NCBI GenBank assembly: GCA_020746105.1
Contig: CM036624.1
Coordinates: 1,731,562-1,795,561, forward strand
Direction of reading: 5' to 3'
DNA length: 64,000 nucleotides
Source: Trogon surrucura
Taxonomy: Eukaryota; Chordata; Aves; Trogoniformes; Trogonidae
Shown in pieces: positions 12,600 through 24,359 of the stretch. Numbering within the stretch: the first letter of the stretch is position 1; every line of letters starts with the position of its first letter. A program made the position numbers and the translations under genes. Under the pieces are notes generated by a model. The model searched no databases, had not been told where the DNA came from, and saw only the letters and a program-made list of their open reading frames with translations.

Positions 12600-12942
12600 G
12601 AATGGGAAAAAGAACTGCGCCACAACAGCTGGCACAGAGATGGAGGAGTGAGAATCTGTGCAGACACCAAGGTCAGTGAAGAAGGAGAGGGGGGAGGATG
12701 AGCTCCAGGCGCCGGAGCAGAAGGAATCCCCCGGGTCTGTGGTGAAGACCATGGTGAAGCGGGTTGTCCCCCTGCAGCCCATGGGCGAGGTGCAGATGTC
12801 CACTGTGAGGATCACCGCGTAGATGTCCACCGAGGATTCCATGCCATGTGGGTGGATTGCCTGAAAGGGGACTGTAGCCCGTGGGAGGCCCGCATCAGAG
12901 CAAGTCACTGCCGGAGCCTGTAGCCCGTGGAAGAGAGGAATG

Positions 12943-13123
12943 CCCACGCTGGAGCAGGTTGGCCGGTGGGACTTTTGGGACGTTGCAGGTGGCTCACGCT
13001 GGAGCAGTTTCCCCCGAAGGACTGCGCCTCAGACTCACGAGGGGTGGGCTACCCCTCGTGAGGTGTCTCACGTTGGGCAGTTTGTGATGAATTGCCCTTC
13101 GTGGGACGACTCACGTGGAGAAG
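12943..13123 (+). repeat. Degenerate internal repeats of the LTR
   Basis: Copies of a motif like cacgctggagcagttt recur at 12943, 12993, 13067 (cacgttgggcagttt) and 13110 (cacgtggagaag). They are spaced about 50, 74 and 43 bp apart, and the longest gap holds the hairpin. Each is preceded by a gtggg-type segment. Such minisatellite-like repeats are a known property of this avian LTR family, and the copy number here is low. Confidence 0.75.
13034..13062. repeat. Perfect 12-bp-arm hairpin inside the LTR
   Basis: The left arm ctcacgaggggt (13034-13045) and right arm acccctcgtgag (13051-13062) are perfect reverse complements separated by the 5-nt loop gggct. The hairpin lies within the block of degenerate internal repeats of the LTR and probably arose from two neighbouring repeat units (one ending gtggg, one starting cccac) becoming exactly complementary. 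Confidence 0.95.
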
Positions 13124-13403
13124 AGAGCGTGAAGCTTGTCTCCCGTGAGAGGGACCCCACAGTGGCCCTGGGGAAGAGTGAAGAGTCCTCCCCCCGGAGT
13201 GAAGAAGCAGTGGAACCAACGTCGGATGAACTGACCGCAGCCCTCATTCCCTGTACCCCTGCGCCGCTCGGGGGGAGGAGGTGGAGAAACCGGGATTGAT
13301 GTTAAGCCCGGGAAGAAGGGAGGGATGGGGGGAAGGTGTTCTGTTTGTTAATATCCGTTTGCTCTTTCTTACTTCTCACTACTCCTCTCTGATGAGTTCT
13401 TTT

Positions 13404-13409
13404 AATAAA
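13404..13409 (+). terminator. LTR polyadenylation signal AATAAA
   Basis: A canonical AATAAA hexamer lies about 190 bp from the LTR 3' end and is followed by a T/G-containing stretch (gagtctgttttgccc near 13432). This matches the R-region signal of the family. It could end transcripts on the plus strand. Confidence 0.7.
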
Positions 13410-13592
13410 TGTACCCAATTTCCCTAAAATTGAGTCTGTTTTGCCCAGGACGGTAAATGAGAGTGATCTCCCTGTCCTTATCTCAAACCCTGAGCCCTTG
13501 GAAATATTTTCTCCCCCTGTTCAGCAGTGAAGGGGGGAGTGAGTGAGCGGCTGTGTGGGTACCTGGCAGCTGGCCAGGGTCAACCCACGACA

Positions 13593-14973
13593 ACCTCCCA
13601 GACCAGCAGTGGCACGTGGCAGAAAGCTTGAGAGCAGCTGATCTGAAGATTTGGAACAAGAGGCTCAGTTCCTCACCTCTATCCCTCCAGCCTCCACTAT
13701 TCCCTTCCTATGTCTGTCTATCCATTCTCATCTCCAGCTGTTCCAGCTGCTCAGAGGAGACGAGCCCAGACTCTCGAGCCTTGATACCCCATTATTAGTC
13801 CGCAGTGAATCAACACTCCCTGTGTTCCAGAATTCATTCGTAAGAACTGGAACTGCATTGTAATGGAATCGAAGTCCAGCCACATTCAAGGAATTAGGTC
13901 GTGTATTCCACAACTATTGCCAACTATTGTTTTAGACAGCATGAGGCACACGAGAGTAAAAAAAAAAAAAAAAAAAGTATTACAGGTATTGGTTTCAAGG
14001 ACATTACCTTGAATTCACAATGCGGTAAGAGTCTGGCAGAAAGCAAGCAAGACTGAGAAGACTCCCCCTTCACTAAAATCTTTAAACTTGAATTATCTTG
14101 AGCATTTCTTACAAAAAAAAAAATAATAGATTTTTTGTGGAGAATGAGGATTTGACCACGGTAACCAGAAATCTGCAGCAGTTGCTCACACATTCAGGCA
14201 CAGTATAGAAGAGTGGTTCACATTATTTCCATAACCATGGCCACTTAAAAAGTTTTATTGCCTTTTTTTTGCTTCCTACAAGGCGTTTTGACAGAAAAAA
14301 AAAAAATTATTAACAATTTCAGAATACCATTGCTACGTAAAGATATGGATTCTTTTAAAAGCATTTTAAGAATCAAGGAAAGTGAAAATAAGCATGTAAA
14401 CGTCTTGTGTGAAGTAGAAGCACAGGGAAAGATTAACACCTTGCAGAGAAGAAGTGGGAGGCAAATGCACTATAAGAGATGAGAAGACTTTCAAGAAGAT
14501 CGCAAAAGGAGCTAGAAATACTAGGAATCATGAACAGGAGCCAGGAAAGAAAAATTGGGGCAGATGATAGTCTTTGAGAACTCTTATTGCGTGGATGGAA
14601 ATGACAGATACACACCACTCACACGTGAAATTCAAAATTAAAATACATGTGTTTTGTTAGGATGCACCACCTTATTTTACTACTTTACATTATTCATGGG
14701 AAGCATATCTTTCAATTTAAAGTCCCTGCTAATAATATTCATTGGAGGCCTCCTAGCAAAGCTGATGACAAAAACATTTATATACAGTACTGCTTTTAGC
14801 ACTACAATTAAATAATTTTCAAAGCAAGTACGAAGTTTATTTATCTTTAATATGCTTCAGAGCAAATAATAGGCATCCCATGATATTAGTGTAGCATGGT
14901 AAGATTGGAAAAACTGTTTATTCCATTTAAGTTGGATACTATAAAATACAATGAACTGTGAATTACCACCAAG
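13593..14973. other. AT-rich spacer, no gene recognised
   Basis: Between the solo LTR and the CR1 tail microsatellite the sequence is unique-looking. It holds a run of 19 A residues at 13958-13976 and shorter A runs near 14112 and 14297. The run at 13958 could be an old retroposon tail but nothing upstream is recognisable. Confidence 0.55.
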
Positions 14974-15207
14974 ATCACAGAATCACAGAATCACAGAATC
15001 ACAGAATCACAGAATCACAGAATCACAGAATCACAGAATCACAGAATCACAGAATCACAGAATCACAGAATCACAGAATCACAGAATCACAGAATCACAG
15101 AATCACAGAATCACAGAATCACAGAATCACAGAATCACAGAATCACAGAATCACAGAATCACAGAATCACAGAATCACAGAATCACAGAATCACAGAATC
15201 ACAGAAT
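14974..15207 (-). repeat. Expanded CR1 tail octamer, about 29 copies
   Basis: The 8-bp unit agaatcac (ATTCTGTG on the CR1 sense strand) is repeated without interruption for about 234 bp, roughly 29 copies. It joins directly to the 3' end of CR1 copy 2, whose natural tail is this octamer in only a few copies. The most economical reading is that the retrotransposon's tail seeded a microsatellite which then grew by slippage. All units look identical by eye, so growth is recent or ongoing. Because 24 bp is three units, any frame across it reads as a repeating octapeptide (ITESQNHR and frame variants). That is not a protein. Confidence 0.97.
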
Positions 15208-15540
15208 GTTGGAGGTTGGAAGGGACCTCAAAGATCACCCAGTCCAACCCCCCTGCCAGAGCAGGGTCACCCAGAGCAGGTCACACAGGAACGCGTCCAG
15301 GCGGGTTTTGAAAGTCTCCAGAGCAGGAGACTCCACACCCTCCCTGGGCAGCCTGGGCCAGGGCTCTGTCACCCTCACAGTGAAAAAGTTTTTTCTCATA
15401 TTTTTGTGGAACCTCCTATGTTCCAGCTTCCACCCATTGCCCCTTGTCCTGTCAGTGTACACTGTTGAAAAGAGCCTGGCTCCGTCCTCCTGACACTCCC
15501 CCTTGACATATTTATAAACGTGAATGAGGTCACCCCTCAG
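15208..15540 (-). mobile_element. CR1 LINE fragment, 3' end (copy 2)
   Basis: The 3' 330 bp of a CR1 element lies in minus orientation. Reading leftward from 15540 it shows the family segments [14 protein letters not shown] and [19 protein letters not shown]. It ends with the ggttggactgggtgat-type 3' untranslated region adjoining the octamer array. The coding remnant (15235-15543, 102 codons) is the C-terminal tail of ORF2 and is not functional. The flank beyond 15540 is unrelated AT-rich DNA, marking the 5' truncation point. Confidence 0.96.
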
Positions 15541-16503
15541 CAAGATAAATGCAAAATATTTTGTATTTGGTTCGTATAACCAATATTAGTTTTCTTCCTC
15601 ATAGCCAAAATAATCCCTCGGAGGTATAAGTTAGTCAAGTCTGTTTACTCTGGCCTGTACTTCAGATCTTAGATCACGACCTGAGCCAGGACTTGTGGTC
15701 ACAGTGAGCCCTATCAACAGCTGACAGGATGAAATTCCTATGAAAAATTCTCACCAGCAGCGACATACAATACACTCCCTACTCAAAGCCTAGAAAAATC
15801 CAGTTTTTCTGAAATGCAGGATATAAATAACGGGCCTTGGTGATTCCATTGACAAGAATGCAGAATTGCATTTTTAGATTACCTGGATATTGTACAAAAT
15901 CGGCATGATTTGTATTAATTATAGTTCAGGAAAAGTTATACTTAATCTTCTATAGAGTCCATCCACCACTACCAGAAGCTCCTTAGCCAGGTGCGTGCAG
16001 GACCTAAGGAAGGTGCAAAAGTCCCTCGACACGCATCCAGAAGTTGAGCCTTCCTAAACATGCTACTAAGGTGTCCCTGCTTAACATCTCACACCCGTTA
16101 CACAGTTTTTGAACTGCTGCTAGTATAATGCATGAAGCAGAAATCTAGGAATAGACGGAATTTTCCCAGTTTAATACTTAGTCATATTTTGCTTCACTTA
16201 TTTTGTAACTCCTACAACAAACCAAGTCAAGCTATCAAATGCAACAACACTTAAACACTCCCGCTATCTTTATAGTAATATCAGTCTTCAAAACTTAATA
16301 GCCCCGATGTATAGTACTAGTCAGCAGTATTATAATATCATTTCTTAAATTCTTTTAATTTTAGGAAACAAAGTTTGGAAAATTCCCATCACTTGCACTA
16401 TTTATACTATGTCCTTATAACTCTCCACACACAAAAAAAATAAATAAAAACAATAGAAATCACATATAGAAGCCTTTATTGCCTAATATATTAATTTAAA
16501 GTT
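15541..16503. other. AT-rich non-coding DNA, no gene recognised
   Basis: Unique-looking sequence between CR1 copy 2 and the 52-bp duplication. No reading frame reaches a notable length and no repeat was recognised. Confidence 0.55.
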
Positions 16504-16611
16504 AGTGCAGTTTCAGGTACAATGTCTTGGAGTAGTAAGTCAGTAGCTTCAACTCAGTGCAGTTTCAGGTACAATGTCTTGGAGTAGTAAGTCAGTAGCT
16601 TCAACTCAGTG
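16504..16611. repeat. Perfect 52-bp tandem duplication
   Basis: The block from 16504 to 16555 (agtgcagtttcaggtacaat ... cttcaactc) is repeated base for base at 16556-16607, followed by 4 more matching bases (agtg) before divergence. The unit is not a simple repeat and not a known mobile element. Identity of both copies suggests a recent event. An assembly artefact is also possible. Confidence 0.97.
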
Positions 16612-18119
16612 GTTTCAATCAAAACGGAAAGAAATAATTTTTTATTACAACTTGATCCCTGACAGTTCTTTATTTTTTTATTTATTTTGAAGTTATTGCA
16701 TTGAAAATAGAGTCTACTGTGGTTTTTAAGTCTTAAAGCCAGTCCAAAACGAAAAGCAAATGCATGGATGTCTCTTTCAGGTTTGCTGCATATACAAATG
16801 GACGGACTTACTCAACAGAAAAAGGATAAGATGTACAGAAGAAAGCAAAGCAGAAAAGTAGCCAGAAACAAAGCAAATTAACAGCAAGCGTGTGTGCATG
16901 TTTTGGTGTAAGTGAAATATCAGCTATCTGGCCCACAACCAAGATGACACTTTCAGCAGGGTCAGAAGTTGCATTTGCCCCAGAAGCAGTTAGGATCTGG
17001 TTCTGGTGAGATCAAGGATAGTGCTTAGAACACATTCACGAGTCTTTCTCCATGAAGGGAGAAAAGCAGCTTCACGTAAGGTCCTAGCACAGCTCTTGCC
17101 CCAACAGCTGACAGAGCAGAGCAGTTGTGTAATAGTAAAAAAAAAAAAAAAAAAAAAAAGAGCGTGCAGTAGCCTATATAAAGTAAACAGAATATCAGCT
17201 CACCATAATTTTGGGTGAGAGATCACCTCTGAAGGAAATTATCCAATACTCCTTTATTTTAACGTTGTAAGGAAGATTCACATTTTCTATTAGAAAGCCC
17301 TGTCTTACTCTTTTCCTGGCTGCTGACCACCACTGAGATTTAAAATCAGCTATTGCAGAGCTCGAAATAACATCTTGCAAAGAATCATTAGAGGCTATTT
17401 CCTCAGTTTTCCTATTAAAAGATACTTTACTACCTCAGGAATGACTATGTGGTGCCTGACCATCGACAAAGAAAGCATTACATATGACAGAGAACCCGAG
17501 CCCCCGCTGGAGAAGAAAATAAGTCAGTGAAATGTGAAAATTCAGAATTTTCACTTTCTAATGTACTTGGACATATGTTTTCATTTCACTTGCTCAAAGA
17601 TTGTTGAGTTCATCAGCCTAACTCTGGACACCCGGGTACCCAGGAATAACTGTTCTATTAAATCAACACCTGCAGAAGAAGCTCAGCCCTTTGAAGAAAC
17701 AATGGTTTTTCTGTCTCCTCTTTCCTCCCTACATAATCTTTAACAGTGTAGAGCTAGAAGGAGAACGGGTTAAAACTACACAAAGCTACTCTTTTGGAGG
17801 TCCTGGGCAATGACAATGTTTGCAGGAGCAGGAAACCACCAAGTCAAGACTTGGTGCCTCCCTGCAGGAGGAAAACTGAGGTGCCTGGACAGCTGCCAGG
17901 ACCAGGAAATAAAACACTAATTAACCCGAGTCAAAGGCACTCTTGGAAGTTTTAAGGCAAAACAAACAAACCAGATCAGACAAATTTCTTTTTCTAAACT
18001 CTGGGACAGCAACAACCACCAAAAGAAATCATCTGTCTGCCCCGGCTCCCTCTGCCCTACGATAAAAAAACCAAAAAGAATTAGAAATCAGCTCAAACCC
18101 TGGAGTACTTCAAACTCTG
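16612..18119. other. AT-rich non-coding DNA, no gene recognised
   Basis: No coding feature was recognised. A run of 23 A residues at 17137-17159 follows the segment ending tgtaatagt. It may be an old retroposon tail or a simple homopolymer; nothing upstream is identifiable. Confidence 0.55.
17137..17159 (+). repeat. Poly-A tract, 23 bp
   Basis: An uninterrupted run of 23 A residues. Length is likely polymorphic and prone to sequencing error. Confidence 0.95.
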
Positions 18120-18228
18120 ATGATTTCTGGCCTAATCTCATTATTTTTACTCATCTAGCTGAGCACACTTTTAAACAATTCCAACTCCGCTGACTTCAAA
18201 TTAGTTGTGTCAATGCATACAGGCACGA
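18120..18228. repeat. Fragment of ancient amniote repeat
   Basis: The order gatttctggcctaatctca, then actcatct, then aactccgctgacttcaaatt, then agttgtgtcaatgcatacagg matches an old dispersed repeat remembered from bird, turtle and crocodilian genomes (roughly gattctggcc...atctcagtta...aactccactgacttcaatgg...agttgtgtcaatttacacc). Similarity spans about 100 bp with indels, making this the longest of five such fragments here. Confidence 0.55.
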
Positions 18229-21200
18229 AAGGAGCCTTGAAACCCTGAAACTTCATATATTCAGGTGAAGGGCTGGAAAAAACACAAGAACAGGGTGAAA
18301 AGCTACACGGCCACACCACGTCCTGCCTCCAGAGGCTCAAGCACCGTCCCCAAGCAAGCAGGGCACGTTGTTACCTCCGCAGCCAGGGTTGTGTCCCATG
18401 TCAGAGCACAGGGAATACACCCCACGCTTTGCTCTCCTCTCTGTACCACTGCAAGGCAACATCCCACAGCTGGTATAGTGGAAAAAAATAATATATAAAC
18501 AATATTATTTCCCAGATTTGCCTCAGAAAGTGTTTCACATCAAAGAAAGCATTGACAGGTGAGTCTCCAAAGGTCTAGATTTCACTCAGTTTGGATGAGC
18601 CCTGAAGTATCCACGAGTTTATTCAAGTCACCCTCCCCAGGATCTCATGGCAGGAACAGTCTTTAGGAGATTTCTGGTATTACATTTTTCTGGTCTGGTT
18701 GGGAGTGTTGGGGCATGCCCCTATAGCTAGAATTGAAAAGACTTCATTACACATTTTAGGGCATTTAAAAAAAAAAAAAAAAAAAAAAGTCGTAAAAGTC
18801 TCTGCGGCCAGTTGTCAAAATTTGTACTCTGTAAGGGGTAGCCCTAATTTCAGATTTCTTCAGTCCGTTATCAATGTTTCAAGGAATTATTCTTCCTGTA
18901 TTTTTTTAACAGCTGATTCATTCCTAGAATTCAAATTTCCTGAATTTATCTAGTTCCATCAGAAACAAGGCTTGTAGGTTTTTTTTTCTGGAGTAACAGA
19001 CATAAGCCAAACACTCCATGTTTCAAGAAAAGTCTGGTTAAAGTCATTAAAATCTTAGTTTCACTTTATATTTCACTGTGTTGCCCCAAAACAAAAAAAA
19101 ACCCTATTTTTAAGAATTTGGAGTCTCCACCTTCTATTCTCTCTACATCTTCAATCTTTTTTTAATTGCTTAGGAATGCCTTACTCTTCCTTCATTTAAA
19201 GGCCCAGCCTACTGTCATTTCCCTGAGAGGTGAGCCTTCTTTAGGCACAAATACACAATCGCAAAAAATATTTCACATGAGCTCAGGGAGCAGCATCCTA
19301 CCCAGGTCTCCCAGACTATATTTTCCTGCATCTCCTGGGTTGCCTGTAAGTAACAAGAAGTAAATTCAGATCAAGCCTCATTTTCACAAGTGTGTAATCA
19401 CTTGCATTTCCTCAGGCACAGATTCTCTTATTATTTGTTAGTTCTACAAGTCTTTAAGTATAACTCAAGATAGGGCCGTACTTATGACACCATACTTACC
19501 AAAAGACCCACCTGAAGCAAAACAAAAAAAACCTACGACCCAAAGCAGAATTTTTGTTCCTCTTAAAATTTCTCTGTCAGCACCAGTTTAAATTCCACAT
19601 ATAAATTCAATAATTGTATTTTCCTGTATTACAGATTATGAAGTTCCTATAGACTGATAAACAATACATCAAAACAAAACATTTCAAGAGACCAGGATTA
19701 GAAACATTTAAGGTACGGTCACATGAATTGCTGCCATTACTCTTTATTCATCAGCTCCTGTACGTTCCCTGTTTAAATCACTCTAATGGTAGATCACAAC
19801 TCCAAAATACAGTGCAGCAATTGGGGCAGAAAAGGAAAATCACAGACCATTTTGGAAAACACGAGTTGTGCTCTCTTTGTGCACTACAAGAAGAAAAGAA
19901 AACAAAACAAAACCCCAAACCGACACACCAAAACAAAACAAAAAGAACACAACCCAGGAGCATGGGAACTTTGTGAGGTTCTTTGTAAAAAAAGGCATTT
20001 TGACAGATGATTCTCAAAAATATTTATAGCACAGCTTGAAAGAAGCAATATAGATATCATCTCATTACACACACACTGTAAAACACAGTCATTTCCTAGT
20101 AAGAGTTCACAAACCAGAACAACGTGATGGATAAGAGAGGAGAAGAAGGGCTATTATCCCTACAGGTACAAGTAGTTACAAGATCCCTACCGAGATACAC
20201 AGAGACTAAGTGACATGCTACAAGGCGCGCAAAGTATTTGACTGAGATAAGAACCAAGTCTTTATTCCCTCCTTCTGCTCTCCCACCACCAGAGCATCCT
20301 TTTTTTTTTTTTCAAAGCAGAAAAAGCTGGGCATCGTTTTATGACTTCCAGATTCCAGATGCACAGGCAGAATTGGAGAAGTTGAAAAATTAATTTGAAA
20401 CAGCCTTGTTACACCAGCGAGTGTTTGACAACCACAGCAAGATCTGAAAATAGGCAGGTATTTACAAAAGGAGACCCGGTTAGTGCTATTAGATAGATCC
20501 GTGTCATAGCATTATATTGCTGTGAGAAACCTTGTGATAAATTAGATATGAAAGGAAACCTAAAATTCAGAGGCAGGTAAGGGAGACAATAAATCATGTT
20601 AGTAGTCAGAACCCCAGAGGAGAAAGACAGGATGCAATACACATGGAGGGGAGTGGTTGTTGCTCTTTTCCTCACAAGGAAAAAAAAATAATTAAAAAAT
20701 AAAATTATTTTCCCTTCTCTCAAATTTTTGCAAGATTGCTTATATGTAGATTACTTTAGTCAATTAAGCAATCCCAGACTGTTTCCCTGATATTCCCAAC
20801 ATCTCTGCTGTTCCTAGGTGCAGGTCGAACTCAAGCCAGAGCCAATTTCAAGTTCCTTTGTAGTTTAACTCCACCAAGCAGCACAGCTGTAGCAATGGCC
20901 TCATTATGTATATTACCTACTGGTTTCACACTTGAATCCTTTTTAAAGCCCTCCACACACCCCCCATTAGCTTAATAACAAAGAGTGCATCAAAGAGTAT
21001 GTTGCTTAGTTGACTGAAAAATTCAAAGCGCTCCCAGCGAGACCAAGCTGCTGAAACCATGAAATAACGGAGGTCACTGAGTTCCGTTCTGTGGCATTGC
21101 CAGTTGTTATATTCAGGAGCAAAACCTGAGCAACTGAGACAGGCAGAAAGGGAGGGGTTCTTGCATCTTTAGTGACAACAGGTTTGCCTTTGAGTGTAGG

Positions 21201-24200
21201 AATCAAAAAGTCAATCTAGGCAATTAGCTGCCTGAACGTCATTTGCCTCATCTGTCTTGTACTTTATCCTAAAATCTGGTAAGTGCTTATTGTACACAAA
21301 TTTAAACAACTTGCCTTACTCATCTCCAGGTAAGGGAGAGCAGTATCTAGTGATTAAAGCACAGTCCCTGGGCTATTACTGCTGTAGCTACAAAGCAAAA
21401 TTTCATTACAGCATGTGCTTGGCATGCAAAGAATCTTTTTCATTAGCACCTGTGACAATAACTCTGAATTTAGTGGTTTGGGGCTTTTTTTTTTTATTTA
21501 ATAAAAAAGCAGTAGCCCAGACAAAACTGAGTTAATGTCTAGAGAAAAGTTGAAATTTCTGTACCAAAGTGCAAACATGGGTGGATACAGTAGTTTCTGG
21601 CTAGGGTTCTGGCTGCTGTGTATCTTCAGTACTGCTCTTACCCCCAATTAACTAGATGACTTTGGCATCAAAGACTGATTTTCTAGTGTCCATCTGCCCT
21701 CAGATTGTAGTTTCACATAGAGCACTACTTGGTTTATAAGAAACATAGCAACTTCTCAATTAGAAAACACATGAGAGCAATAAGATAACACTGAGGAAAG
21801 GAAAATGGACAGTCTAAATCATTTCAACACAGTATGTATCTAAATGGTCAGAAACTGCACTAGAAGAGAAAGCAACAGACTAGTTTAGAACTTGCATTTC
21901 CCTCACTTACTGGCTCTGGGGAAAAAAAAAAATTAAAAAAAAAAATCAAAGGTAGCAGAATTTCAGAGTAGATGTATAACCGGAATGGGAAGTATACAGT
22001 AGGAAACTTGCTCCGTGAAAGGCCTCAGATGCCAGGGTGAGCATGCCAAGACTGAAAGAGAAACTGCTGAAAAATGCCACTTCCAAGAAGCACGTGGCCC
22101 AAGAGATGCAATAAAGCTGCAGGAGTTTGGATGAGTTGTCGTTGTGTGGGGTAGAAGCTGGTAGCTCAGCGAGATGACTATTTCAGTGCGGTTGTTCCTC
22201 TGAGCTACTCTCAGCAATGATACACAACTCACACTCAAACGGCCCCAACTGAGGTCGTGCAAAAATAATGAAAATAAAAAAATAATATAAATGAAACCCC
22301 AAGTGACGGGACCAGCCCACCTTTCTAGCTACCTCAAGTTTTGTCATGCTGGTAGGTTGTGGAGAACTCTGTGCTTATGTTTCAGAAGTCTATTAATTCA
22401 CCAACAGATGAATAGCAAAACAAGTGGTCTTCCACCTTCCATTCTCTCGCTTGCTGCCCTTGGCTCAGCATTCTGCTTCAGATCAGTCTGCTCCCTTGCA
22501 CAAAAGGCAAAACATAAGTGAAAGTCTTCATCGTGGTTGTTGCTTTGGAAGACATATGGCTCTAGATAAACAGTGACGCTATTTTTACAGAACTGCTCTG
22601 CACAGGTTAGACTCAACACAATTGGCTACGGCTGAAGAGAGTCCAAACACAAGCAAAAAGCACAGATAATGCAGTATCTCATTTGAAAGAATTTCTGCTG
22701 TCAGAACGTGATATTTCACTTTCCTGCCTAAAAACCTTGCTGCCAGCATCCTAATGGTACAAACTGAAGCATAATCACTGGAACCACCCCTGTGTTACTT
22801 GCCATTCATAAACTTTGCACAAGGACAGCACCTACCTAAGCTGAAAGTTCCCCTATGATGTGCAGGCACAGAAAGAATTTTGGTTTTGGAGTCTCATGAC
22901 TTGGATTTAATTTTTTTTTTTTTTAAAATAAAAAACCCAAGCAACTCACCAGAACCACTGAGCTGCATATAGATGAAACTGATTGTGTAACATATGGAGG
23001 CAGTTGGCATCTGTTTGTCATGGAAACTCTGACTCCCCAGTTTTGTGAAGAGAAGAACAGAAAATAAGTAGGAAGAATTACCGATTTAGTGGCAAGCAAG
23101 CCACTGATACGGAACGTTAAAGAAAGGCACAGCACAGTTTAATACAGTTTCAGGGAACACGTTGCCTGCTCAGAGAAATAGCGCTTCTCATAATTTGCCA
23201 CAGGATTGCCATCTCTCATCTACGCAAACAGCCAAGGTTGGCAAGAGTAACAAAATAAGAACACTGACAAACAGACTTAATCTTTTACCATAATATATGC
23301 GACGTGTCCTAGCTGAAACAATATCATTCCACCTGCCTTACCAAGACAGATATAAGCAAGGAATATCTCGGAGTTTCTTTTAGGGAAAAAAAAAAAAATG
23401 GACTGAAAGATTTCAATGCATAATGTACAGGAAGAAATGTGAGACCAAAAAAAGGTCTTTTTATTACAACTGATGGTATCTCCCTGCTCAGTGCTTGCTG
23501 CTTATAGAGCTCCGTTGTCATCATCAGGTCTCCCAGCTTCCCTGGAGCAGTGGATTCAAGAAGGAACTGGAGAGATTACTATGCAAACAGGTAGAAACTA
23601 ATTCCAGGATGCAACAATTCTGAGAAACAGCTGTCCCTGTACTACCAAGGACATGTTCTTTCACTTTATGTGTTATTTTTAAATACGCGAGTTCTTACAG
23701 TGTATGGCTGTGGAGAGAAGATTTACTTAAGTGCGCTTCAAAGATTCAAAACCCAGAAGATGGCAGAATAATCATAAATTATTTAATTCCCTATGCCCTC
23801 CACCCTCTTGACTTGCATGTTTTAGTCGGCAATATTGCTGGTTCCAGCTACCCTAAAATGATCAATACCTCCAGGATCCACACAGAACGAATCTTCATAA
23901 CAAGTCCAGTATGTGCCAATGTAGTAAGCAAGAGAAAAAAAAAATACTAACAACAACAAAAATGACTGTGCCAAAGACTGAATCTCTGTGTTTCCCAAGT
24001 AAAGATGAAGGGGCAGGACAAAAGAATATCAAAGTCTAGGTACTTGAACTTTGGATCTGATAACAAAAGAATGATCCCATTTCTGTATCATACGTTGTTG
24101 GCTGGAGAAATACAAACAGGAAAGCTTTTATGCGTAAGACCAAGACACATAACTTCAGATTCTGAAGGACATGAAAATATTTATAAGTACACACATACAC

Positions 24201-24300
24201 AAAAGTTCCTGATAACATTACCCAATAAGTAGTTATTAGATTTATATTTCATTTTCTTGCATGCTAACAGTGAAAATGTAAATTGCATCATCTCCAACAT
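18229..24300. other. AT-rich non-coding DNA, no gene recognised
   Basis: Long repeat-poor stretch. It includes a run of 22 A residues at 18767-18788, an A/C-rich low-complexity patch at 19890-19950 built from aaaac units, and T or A runs near 20300, 21920 and 22915. Frames such as 21963-22262 (minus, 99 codons) and 20409-20723 (minus, 104 codons) resemble no known protein. No splice-site pair was convincing. Confidence 0.55.
18767..18788 (+). repeat. Poly-A tract, 22 bp
   Basis: An uninterrupted run of 22 A residues after the segment ttttagggcattt. No identifiable retroposon body lies upstream. Confidence 0.95.
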
Positions 24301-24359
24301 GTAGTGTCCAATTACCATAGTCACGAGGAGGCTTGTAAATATTTTTGTATACTTTAATA

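Larger units (their letters stand above)
12404..13592 (+). mobile_element. Solo LTR, avian ERVL-like endogenous retrovirus
   Basis: A complete LTR of about 1189 bp begins TGTTTTGGTTTGGCC and ends CCACGACA, with the standard TG...CA termini. It is flanked by an identical 5-bp duplication, acctc, at 12399-12403 and 13593-13597. Five bp is the duplication length expected of ERVL-type elements. The sequence matches my memory of a common avian LTR: the start, a block of cacgctggagcag repeats in the middle, an AATAAA signal near the 3' third, and gcggctgtgtgggtacctgg before the end. No internal gag, pol or env region adjoins it, so it is a solo LTR formed by recombination between two LTRs. Many substitutions are expected but the structure is intact. 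Confidence 0.93.

Noticed and set aside
12474..12947. 157-codon minus-strand frame
   Set aside because: It lies antisense inside the solo LTR and has no retroviral or host protein resemblance.
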